Positions 25,753 through 33,676 of a stretch of 64,000 nt of DNA are shown here, in pieces (the first letter of the stretch is position 1; each line of letters starts with the position of its first letter). The notes beneath the pieces are model-generated. The model ran no database searches. It worked only from the letters and a program-made list of their open reading frames with translations, and had not been told where the DNA came from. A program made the position numbers and the translations under genes. Source of the DNA: Chitinophagaceae bacterium (GTDB lineage: Bacteria; Bacteroidota; Bacteroidia; Chitinophagales; Chitinophagaceae); contig JADJPV010000001.1 in the NCBI GenBank assembly GCA_016713085.1, positions 310,001-374,000 of the forward strand, read 5' to 3'.

Positions 25753-26651
25753 ATCAATTCCGGTACTTTTATATATTCCTTTTCAATTACTTTACATGCA
25801 TATGCTTCCTGAATTTTCTTACTCACTGTTTCATTCCAGGGTTTTGGAAATTTCACATCATCGAGGCTTTCAAACCCAATTACTTCAGCAGCGGTGCCAC
25901 AATAAAATGCAGCATCCGCCTGTTTCAACTCTTCAACAGTAAAAAACTTTTCTTCGGTTTCAATATTCAATTCGGCACAGATTTCAAAAACAGTTGCTCT
26001 TGTGATACCGGGTAAAATATTTCCTAATGCGGGAGTAAACAGTTTGCCATCTTTTTCATAAAACAGGTTTGCACCCGGTCCTTCTGCTACATTTCCATTC
26101 ATATCTGTAAGCAATGCTTCATCAAATCCATTTGCTTTTGCTTCATGACTTGCCAGTAAAGAGTTTACATAATGACCGGCTGCTTTTGCATGAATCTTAA
26201 ACCCTTTTGGATTGGGACGTTCAAATGAACTCGTCATGATACGCAATAACCTGTCGCCCAGAAATGGCTGCATTGGCCAAACTTCTATAACAATGAATGA
26301 CTGCTCATTTTTTGCAAAGCTCATATTTGCCGGAGCATAAACAACCGGACGGATATATGCATCCTGCAGATCATTTCTTTTCAGCACTTCATAAGTGGCA
26401 TCAATCAATTCCTCTGTTGTCCAGTGATAAGGCAGATTTAAAGCATCAGCAGAATTTTTCAAACGCACATAATGTTCCACTTCTTTAAAAATCTTTGTTT
26501 CGCCATTCACTGTTTTATACGAACGGATTCCCTCAAACACGCTGTAACCATAGTGTAAGCTCTGGCTGTAGAAATCCATCTTTGCTTCGGAAGCTTTTAC
26601 AAACTCTCCGTTCAGATACAAAACCGTTTCGTTATTATAATATGATGCCAT
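25749..26651 (-). CDS. ilvE: Branched-chain amino acid aminotransferase
   Basis: The 300-residue fold-type IV PLP enzyme transfers amino groups between glutamate and the branched 2-oxo acids. The PLP lysine is in KIHAKAAGHYVNSLLA (about 154-169), the phosphate loop in PGITRATVFEI and the cofactor glutamate in NVAEGPGANLF. It is the first structural gene after the leader peptide and terminator at 26663-26819, so its expression should depend on readthrough there. Confidence 0.95.
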   Translation of the reverse strand: MASYYNNETVLYLNGEFVKASEAKMDFYSQSLHYGYSVFEGIRSYKTVNGETKIFKEVEHYVRLKNSADALNLPYHWTTEELIDATYEVLKRNDLQDAYIRPVVYAPANMSFAKNEQSFIVIEVWPMQPFLGDRLLRIMTSSFERPNPKGFKIHAKAAGHYVNSLLASHEAKANGFDEALLTDMNGNVAEGPGANLFYEKDGKLFTPALGNILPGITRATVFEICAELNIETEEKFFTVEELKQADAAFYCGTAAEVIGFESLDDVKFPKPWNETVSKKIQEAYACKVIEKEYIKVPELI

Positions 26652-26662
26652 AATGTTCCAAT

Positions 26663-26690
26663 AAAAAACCCGCCTCTCATGAGGCGGGTT
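26663..26690 (-). terminator. Attenuator terminator upstream of ilvE
   Basis: Read on the minus strand a perfect 10-bp stem (AACCCGCCTC / GAGGCGGGTT, plus 26667-26690) with a TCAT-type loop is followed by six T (plus 26663-26668). It lies between the leader peptide stop and the ilvE start, 12 bp before the ATG. Its GCCTC arm can pair instead with GGAGGC in the leader codons for Gly28-Gly29 (plus 26733-26738), giving a candidate antiterminator. Confidence 0.85.
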
Positions 26691-26717
26691 GATGTTATTT
26701 TTTAGTTTTTTGTTTCG

Positions 26718-26819
26718 TTACATACAACTTGTGCCTCCGTTGGTAATAGTTAAAATAATGACAGCCACAATTAGAATTGTGACAGATGAAATGACATTAT
26801 ATAAACTGCTTTTCAACAT
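26718..26819 (-). CDS. Branched-chain amino acid leader peptide (attenuator)
   Basis: A 33-codon frame begins with ATG at 26819 and ends with TAA at 26718-26720. Fourteen residues are Ile, Val or Leu, concentrated at 9-25 (VISSVTILIVAVIILTIT), followed by NGGTSCM. A Bacteroidota promoter lies just upstream and a terminator 27 bp downstream, before ilvE. This is the classical design of translation-coupled attenuation: stalling at scarce Ile/Val/Leu codons leaves the GGAGGC codons free to pair with the terminator arm. A short membrane protein is the alternative reading of the hydrophobic stretch, but the position and terminator favour a leader. It appears only by reading the gap by eye. Confidence 0.75.
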   Translation of the reverse strand: MLKSSLYNVISSVTILIVAVIILTITNGGTSCM

Positions 26820-26836
26820 TGACGTTTATTGTATTA

Positions 26837-26867
26837 CGAATATACCGCCTTAATTTTTATATACAAA
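26837..26867 (-). promoter_or_regulatory. Promoter of the ilv leader/operon
   Basis: On the minus strand TTTG (plus 26864-26867) is followed after 19 bp by TATATTCG (plus 26837-26844), which fits the Bacteroidota -33/-7 pattern TTTG-N19-TAnnTTTG with one mismatch. Transcription would begin a few bases later, about 10-15 nt before the leader ATG. Confidence 0.6.
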
Positions 26868-26905
26868 GAACTATTTGGTTTTTCACCACGTAAATCATCC
26901 TCTTA

Positions 26906-28021
26906 TCAGATAATGGTTGATTTACGCAGCTCAATGTTTTCCTTATGAATTGCCCCCGGAATTTTCCCGCTTACATAATCACTGATCAAATCACCAATGG
27001 TACTGGTAAAATAAAAATTCACCGGATCAATATCTTTTGTTACAAAATTGTTCTGCAAAGTCCAGTCAACGGCTTCACGAATTACTTTTGCTTCTTTTGT
27101 CAATCCAAAATGATCAAGCAGTAAAGCTGCTGATAAAATAGAACCTGTTGGATTCGCAATATCTTTTCCTGCTGCCTGCGGATATGAACCATGAATCGGT
27201 TCAAACAAAGCAGGGCCATTTCCAACAGAAGCAGATGGCAGCATACCTAATGATCCGCTGAGTACACTTGCTTCATCACTGATGATATCGCCAAACAGGT
27301 TTTCTGTTAAGATCACATCAAACTGCTTGGGGTTTAAGATCAGCTGCATGGCAGCATTGTCAACAAACATATAATCAACCGTTACATTGCTGTACTGCGT
27401 TGCTATTTCCTGTACCACTTTGCGCCAGAGCCTGGATGTTTCCAGTACATTGGCTTTATCAATCAGTGTTAATTTTTTTCTGCGCTTTTGTGCATATTGA
27501 AAAGCAAGATGGGCAATGCGTTCAATTTCTTCACGACTGTAACCGCATTCATCACTTGCATAATTTCCATCTTCACTAGTATGCTTCTTTCACAAATAAA
27601 TACCACCTGTCAGTTCACGGAAAATAACACAATCAACTACTGCGAGTTGTTTTGGTTTAAATGGTGATAGGTGCTGTAACGATGGTTAAGCAGTAATGGG
27701 GCGAATATTTGCAAACAGCTGCAATGCTTTCCGTATGCCGAGTATTCCCTGCTCCGGGCGAACCTTTGCAGTTGGATCATTATCATATTTCGGGTGACCA
27801 ACAGCGCCAAACAGTACTGCGTCACTGTCTAAACAGATATCAATTGTTTCCGTTGGTAAAGCCGAGCCTGTTTTATCAATTGCATCCGCACCAATCAAAG
27901 CTTCTTTGTATTCAAAATGATGTCCAAATTCAAGAGCAATGGCGTTTAATACTTTAATGGATTGTGCCGTTACTTCAGGTCCAATTCCATCACCATTTAA
28001 TACTGCTATTTTCTTTTGCAT
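26906..28021 (-). pseudogene. leuB: 3-isopropylmalate dehydrogenase with two in-frame stops
   Basis: The frame is continuous for about 371 codons but contains TAA at 27686-27688 (after ANIRPITA, where Tyr is expected) and TGA at 27590-27592 (in the conserved FGEKH segment, with neighbouring substitutions). Otherwise the family features are complete: NGDGIGPEV near the start, GAVGHPKYD, RELTGGIYF, TSEDGNYASDECGY, and the metal/NAD part with DNAAMQLILNP, LFGDIISDEAS and EPIHGSYPQAAGKDIANP. No frameshift is present. Either the consensus is wrong at several bases or the gene is freshly inactivated. leuC and leuD are not in the window. Confidence 0.88.
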
Positions 28022-28046
28022 AGGTATAGGTTTAAGGTTGTGTTTT

Positions 28047-29213
28047 TCAAACTACTGTTGCAGACTGGTATTGCTTTGCCAGAGCCTGCAGATCTTCATC
28101 ATTTACTTCTTTCTTCGTGTCGGCCACTTCTAAGAATTTTTCATACAATGCATCCACATCATCACGGTTAAAATCAAAACCAAGTTTATGAAAACGGAAA
28201 GCAAGAGCACTTCTGCCGCTGCGTGCAGTCAACACAATTTTACTTGCATCGGCTCCCACCTCAACGGGGTTAATGATTTCATAGTTCTGTGCATTTTTCA
28301 AAAATCCATCCTGGTGAATACCGCTGCTGTGTGCAAAAGCATTACTGCCAACAATTGCTTTGTTGGGCTGCACCGGCATACGCATGATATCACTTACCAA
28401 ACGGCTCATTGGGTTAAGTTCTTTGGTTTTAACATTGGTATAGAAACCAAGATCGCTGTGCTGTTTCAGCACCATCACCACTTCTTCCAGGGAAGTATTG
28501 CCGGCCCGCTCACCTAATCCGTTTATGGTACATTCTATTTGTCGTGCACCGGCAATTACCCCAGCTATCGAATTAGCAGTGGCTAACCCGAGGTCATTAT
28601 GGCAATGACAACTTATAACGGCCTTATCGATATTGGGTACATTATTGATTAAAAAAGCTATTTTTTCTCCGTATTGATAAGGCAAACAATAACCGGTTGT
28701 ATCAGGAATATTTACCACTGTTGCACCGGCAGCAATCACTGCTTCAATTACACGGGCAAGATATTCGTTCTCTGTACGCCCGGCATCTTCTGCATAAAAC
28801 TCCACATCATCCACAAAATTCTTTGCCCACTTTACACATTGCACAGCCCTTACGAGAATTTCTTCCCGTGTAGAGTTGAATTTTGTTTTGATATGAAAAT
28901 CACTTGTTCCTATTCCTGTATGTATGCGTGGATGCTTCGCATGTTTCAACGCAGCAGCAGCTGTTTCAATATCTTTTAAAACGGCCCTGCTTAATCCGCA
29001 AACCTACGCATGTTTAATTACTTTGGAAATTTCAGAAACACTTTCAAAGTCACCCGGACTTGAAATGGGGAACCCAGCTTCTATAATATCAACTCCTAAA
29101 TCTTCCAGCTTTAATGCCAATTCTATTTTCTCTGTGCTGTTCAGTTTACAACCTGGTACCTGTTCTCCGTCTCTGAGAGTGGTATCAAAAATGTACACTT
29201 GTTTTTCGGCCAT
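28047..29213 (-). CDS. leuA: 2-isopropylmalate synthase with one in-frame stop
   Basis: The 388-codon frame begins FDTTLRDGEQVPG (about 9-21, metal-binding Asp) and contains GLSRA, HTGIGTSDFHI, the HCHNDLGLATANS metal histidines (about 207-219), NGLGERAGNTSLEE and SSGIHQDGFLKN. A TAG at 29004-29006 interrupts it after EISKVIKHA; the same frame continues without shift. Expected residues there are Thr or Gln, so a base change explains it. Length matches the short form lacking the C-terminal regulatory domain. It is the promoter-proximal gene of the leu/ilv block and has its own terminator-like hairpin upstream. Confidence 0.88.
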
Positions 29214-29231
29214 AACATTCTTTAATGGTGT

Positions 29232-29287
29232 AAAAAAACAGGCTGCCCACTTCGATTTTTCGTCTAAGGGTCGAAGTAACCAACCTG
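29232..29287 (-). promoter_or_regulatory. Putative attenuator hairpin upstream of leuA
   Basis: On the minus strand an outer CAGG/CCTG pair and an inner 7-bp stem (ACTTCGA/TCGAAGT) form an interrupted hairpin followed by seven T (plus 29232-29238), 19 bp before the leuA start. Upstream, a tiny frame M-Y-N-P-Y-L-L (29342-29365) ends in two Leu codons and could be a leader peptide. A terminator directly before a leucine gene suggests attenuation, but the stem has an internal loop and the leader is very short. Confidence 0.5.
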
Positions 29288-29413
29288 CCCCATAAAATTA
29301 TTTTACTTTGAGGGGAGTTACAAACTATTATTTCATGTATTTTACAACAGATAAGGGTTGTACATTGCACCCAACTCGCTGTTTTTAAAGGATTTAGATA
29401 AGAACTAATTACG

Positions 29414-30954
29414 ATGCCCAACCGCTCTACAGATACGGTCTTTCAGTTGGTAAAATCGCTTGAAAAGAGCGAAAAGCGCAATTTCAAGCTATATGTGAAG
29501 CGAAACTCTGCCGATTCCAACTTAAAAGTGATTCAGCTTTTTGACGCCATGGACCGGATGGAGGCCTATGATGAAGCCATTTTGCTCAAAAAAACCAGCG
29601 GATTACCAAACAGCAACTGTCGAATTTAAAGGCCCATTTATATAAATCCATTCTTTCCAGCCTCCGTTTAATAAAGCAGGAAGATAATATAACCATTCAG
29701 CTGCACGAGCAGATGGACTTTGCCCGCATACTCTATAATAAGGGTCTGTACCTGCAAACCCTGAAAGTGCTGGAAAAGATGAAAGAGCTGGCAAAACAGT
29801 TTGAACAGATCACCTACCTGCAGCAGATATTGTTTTTTGAAAAGAAGATTGAAGCACTGTATATCACAAGAAGTATGCAGGACAGGGCCGATCAGCTGAC
29901 AGATGAATCAAACACAGTTGATAAAAAGCTATCTGATATTTCACACCTGTCAAATTTATCACTACAGTTATATAGCTGGTATATTAAACATGGTGTGGCA
30001 AGAAATGAAAAAGAAGGTAATGAGGTAAAGCATTATTTCGAAACACATTTACCAAAGCATGCAGAAACACTGAAGGGCTTTTATGAGCAGTTGTATGTGT
30101 ACCAGTCTTATTCTTGGGTGGCATTTATTAACCAGGACTTTTTATTGTATTATCGCTATACACAGAAATGGGTTGACCTTTTTGAAAAACAACCTGCCAT
30201 GATTGAAGCAGAAACTGCACACTATATTAAAGGTCTTCACAATTTAATGAGTGCCCATTTTGATGTGCAGAATGAAAAGAAGCTGAATGAAACCATTGAG
30301 TTGTTTGAAAAATTTACGCAGCGAAAAGTGGTGCAGCAAAATGATAACTACCGCATTCTTTGTTTTGTGTACCTGTATATTTCCAAGATCAATAAACATT
30401 TTGTTGAAGGCACATTTACAGAAGGATTAAGACTAGTTCCGCATATAGAAGAAAAGCTGGATGAATATGAACTGTATCTCGACCGGCATCGTGTGCTCAC
30501 TTTCTATTATAAGATTGCCTGTTTATACTTCGGAAGCGGTAACAATGAAAAAGCTATTGAATACCTGAACAAGATCATTAACTGGAAAGTTGATTTGCGT
30601 ACCGATCTGCAATGCTATGCACGACTGCTGCACCTGATTGCACATTACGAGCTGGGTAATTTTGATTTGCTTGAATATCTCATTAAATCAGTTTACCGCT
30701 TCATGGGTAAAATGGAAAACCTGAGTGGAGTTGAAGAAGAAATGTTCAGATTCCTGCGTCAATCGTTTAAGCTATCGCCCGATAAATTCAAACCGGCTTT
30801 TGAAAAATTACTGGAACGCATCAGAAAATATGAAGGCAACCGTTTTGAAACAAGAGCATTTGTTTATCTTGATATAATCAGCTGGCTCGAAAGCAAGATT
30901 GAAAACATTCCGGTTCAGAAGATCATCCACGAAAAATATAAACGGAAGAAATAA
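29414..30954 (+). CDS. Helical-repeat protein of unknown function, one frameshift
   Basis: The reading from ATG 29414 (DTVFQLVKSLEKSEKRNFKLYVKR) breaks near 29600, where one base is missing; restoring it gives KKTSGITKQQLSNLKAHLYKSIL and joins the long remainder. The restored protein is about 513 residues, mostly alpha-helical with TPR-like helix pairs (for example IACLYFGSGNNEKAIEYLNKII), no signal peptide and no membrane segment. It is divergent from leuA. I do not recognise a characterised family; a protein-interaction role is a guess from the helical repeats. Confidence 0.7.
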
Positions 30955-30988
30955 AAACTTTTAATCAACCTTATCTGTTAGAACACTT

Positions 30989-33043
30989 ATGAAATTCTAT
31001 TCACTTGCATGTTTTCTGTTTTGCCTTACCCTTTCTGTTTCTGCACAACAGAAAATCGATCCCTCAAAAATTGAAATAGTACGTGACAGCTTTGGCGTGC
31101 CACACATATTTGCCAAAACTGATGCAGAAGTAGCTTATGGTTTGGCATGGGCCAATGCCGAAGACGATTTTAAAAGTATACAGGAAGTGATCTTGCCCGT
31201 TAAAGGTTTAATGGGAACTGTGCAAGGCAAAGAGGGTGTTGCCGGTGATTATGCATTTGCGTTATTTCGCTGCAAAGAAATTACACTGGAGAAATGGAAC
31301 ACCCTCACTCCTGCTTTTTTGAAATTAATTGATGGTTATGTACAGGGGATCAACGCTTATGCAAAAACTCATCCAAATGAATTACTGCATAAAAAAATCT
31401 TCCCCATTACCATGCAGGAATATATTTCTTCTACAGTTCTTGCACTGACGGTTTTCAATGGCGCTGATAAAGCATTGATGGCTATTTTCAACAATAGTGA
31501 AGATGTTGTTGAGGAGCTGAATAAAAAAGGAAGCAATGCCATTGCCGTACATCCATCCAAAACAAATACAGGTGAAGCATTTCTGCTGGTGAATGCACAT
31601 CAGCCCAATACAGGATCGCAGGCTTTTTATGAAGCACATATTAACAGTGAAGAAGGATTGAATGTAACGGGTGGATTACTTGCCGGCGCCCCCTGCATCT
31701 TACATGGCACAAATGAAAATCTTGGTTGGGCACATACGGTTAATTACTGCGACCGTATGGATGTGTTTCAGTTAGAAATGAATCCAGCCAATTCCAATCA
31801 ATACAAATTTGATGGTGAATGGGTTGATCTTGAACAGAAAAAAATTAAACTGCATATCAAAGGCATTCCAATTGGAATCAGCAGAACAGTTTACTGGAGT
31901 AAGTATGGTGCAACCATGAAAAACAAACAGGGATATTTTTCTATCCGACTTGGCGCTGATATGGATATCCGTTCACTGGAGCAATGGTATTACATGGACA
32001 AAGCAAAAAACTTCACGGAATTTTACAATGCCATTAAAGATCAGCGGCTCTCAATGTTTAATATAACTTATGCTGATAAATACGACACCATCTTTTATGT
32101 AAACAATGGATTGATCCCGGCAAGAAACCCTTCACCGGAATATAACTGGAAGAAAACTGTTCCTGGCAATACATCGAAAACATTATGGACATCGTTCAGA
32201 AATTTCAATGAACTGCCGCAATACATCAATCCGAAAAGCGGTTACCTCTTCAACACAAATCACTCTTCTTTTTTAGCAACAGGAAAGAGTGATAATCTCA
32301 ATCCAAACAAATTCCCTGTTACTGATGGCTGGGAAATGCATGATAATAACAGAAGCGTTCGTGTGGCCGAACAAATGCCTGAAGGAAAGCTTGATTTTGA
32401 AACATTGAAAAAAATAAAATTCGACAGGCAATTACCTGCAAAACTCCGTTACCCTCATGATATTGACAGTATGTTTTTGTTATCTGTTACCGAGTTTCCG
32501 CAATATGCTTCATTGATAAATACATTCACGGCATGGGATAAGAAAGGAACTGCCGACAGCAAAGGTGCTGCTATCTTTTTACTGACATACCTGCACTTAT
32601 CAAAAGTGCTCACTGGCCGTACTCCCGGAAAAATTTCAAAGGCTGAAGCAGTTGAGACTTATAAATATGTATATGATTATATGATGAGCAATTTCGGCAA
32701 GACTGATCTTGCATTGGGCGATATTCAAAAACTTGTACGTGGTGATAAAGAATGGCCACTATGGGGTTTTCCTGATCTGCTCTCTCCTCAATGGACAGCT
32801 CCGTATAAAGATGGAAAGTTGAAATCAATTGGTGGTGATGGGTTAATCATGTTCATCCGTTTTAAAAAAGAAGGATTGCCCGCAATTGAAACAGTAAACA
32901 TGTATGGCGCTTCTGCTAAACCCGGCAACAAACATTTTGATGACCAGGTGGAAATGTATTTACAGCAGAAGACGAAAAAGATGACCTTGAATAAAGAGGA
33001 AGTGTATCAACATGCCGAACGGATTTACCACCCGGTAAAATAA
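30989..33043 (+). CDS. Exported penicillin-acylase family (S45) N-terminal nucleophile hydrolase
   Basis: The 684-residue protein has a signal peptide ending SVSAQ (20). The alpha segment carries RDSFGVPHIFAKTDAEVAYGLAWANAEDD (about 32-60), a strong S45 mark. The self-cleavage site is GSNAIAV, with nucleophile Ser182 at the start of the beta chain, followed by NAHQP and NENLGWAHTVN. Family members deacylate penicillins, acyl-homoserine lactones or other amides in the periplasm. Length and motifs fit AHL/cephalosporin acylase relatives, but substrate choice cannot be read here. It converges with queD, 25 bp apart. Confidence 0.9.
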   Translation: MKFYSLACFLFCLTLSVSAQQKIDPSKIEIVRDSFGVPHIFAKTDAEVAYGLAWANAEDDFKSIQEVILPVKGLMGTVQGKEGVAGDYAFALFRCKEITLEKWNTLTPAFLKLIDGYVQGINAYAKTHPNELLHKKIFPITMQEYISSTVLALTVFNGADKALMAIFNNSEDVVEELNKKGSNAIAVHPSKTNTGEAFLLVNAHQPNTGSQAFYEAHINSEEGLNVTGGLLAGAPCILHGTNENLGWAHTVNYCDRMDVFQLEMNPANSNQYKFDGEWVDLEQKKIKLHIKGIPIGISRTVYWSKYGATMKNKQGYFSIRLGADMDIRSLEQWYYMDKAKNFTEFYNAIKDQRLSMFNITYADKYDTIFYVNNGLIPARNPSPEYNWKKTVPGNTSKTLWTSFRNFNELPQYINPKSGYLFNTNHSSFLATGKSDNLNPNKFPVTDGWEMHDNNRSVRVAEQMPEGKLDFETLKKIKFDRQLPAKLRYPHDIDSMFLLSVTEFPQYASLINTFTAWDKKGTADSKGAAIFLLTYLHLSKVLTGRTPGKISKAEAVETYKYVYDYMMSNFGKTDLALGDIQKLVRGDKEWPLWGFPDLLSPQWTAPYKDGKLKSIGGDGLIMFIRFKKEGLPAIETVNMYGASAKPGNKHFDDQVEMYLQQKTKKMTLNKEEVYQHAERIYHPVK

Positions 33044-33068
33044 ACCTGCATTAAAAGAATGGATAAAA

Positions 33069-33515
33069 TCAATACACCGATTTCAGCGAGCCATTAGTCC
33101 AGGTTGCAAACGAATTGTTTGTTTCATACAACTTCAGTTGCGTAAGTTTCATTTCAGCAGGTAATTTTCCCCTGATGATGCGTTGCATATAAAGCAATAA
33201 GTTTTCAGCTGTTGGTTCAGCTTCCCATACAACTAAATTTTCCTGTGTTTGAACATGCGGATGTTTTGCCAGGTAACCTGTTGATAAAAGTAATTTGTGA
33301 TCTAATATATCAATCACAGAAGTGTTCACAATACTTTTCAGTTCTTTAAAATCAAGTATAAAGCCTGGAGCAGGAATAAATTCATCCCCCTGATCATCTG
33401 ATCCGACAGTTACATGCAATTCATAGGAATGACCGTGGATATTTTTGCAAACTCCATCATACCCATCAATGGCATGGGCCATTTCAAAATGAAAAATTTT
33501 AGTAAGTAATAACAT
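33069..33515 (-). CDS. queD: 6-carboxy-tetrahydropterin synthase / PTPS family
   Basis: The 148-residue protein has the zinc histidines His14 (FEMAHAI), His27 and His29 (NIHGHSYELHV) and the catalytic Cys23 (DGVCKN). The C-terminal EPTAENLLLYMQRII block is typical. In bacteria this family usually makes the queuosine precursor 6-carboxytetrahydropterin. No other que genes are nearby, so the pterin branch cannot be fully excluded. Confidence 0.85.
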   Translation of the reverse strand: MLLLTKIFHFEMAHAIDGYDGVCKNIHGHSYELHVTVGSDDQGDEFIPAPGFILDFKELKSIVNTSVIDILDHKLLLSTGYLAKHPHVQTQENLVVWEAEPTAENLLLYMQRIIRGKLPAEMKLTQLKLYETNNSFATWTNGSLKSVY

Positions 33516-33623
33516 TGCTGATAACAGATCTGAATGAAGTACAAAATTATCTTTAATTCGGCTGAGAGTTTAGCTGCAGCAGAAGACATTCATTAGTTTT
33601 TCAGCTAATTATGGTCAGGAAAA

Positions 33624-33653
33624 ATAAAGGGCAGATAACCATCTGCCCTTTAT
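33624..33653 (-). terminator. Hairpin terminator downstream of the GH3 gene
   Basis: A perfect 13-bp stem (24-36 and 41-53 of 33600+) with an AACC-type loop is flanked by A and T runs on both sides. It ends the long PUL transcript after the GH3 gene on the minus strand. Confidence 0.85.
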
Positions 33654-33676
33654 TTCATCGTAAACTGAGTGCTTTT

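Noticed and set aside
33516..33623. A small RNA between queD and the GH3 terminator
   Set aside because: Apart from the terminator hairpin at 33624-33653 I see no promoter or conserved structure.
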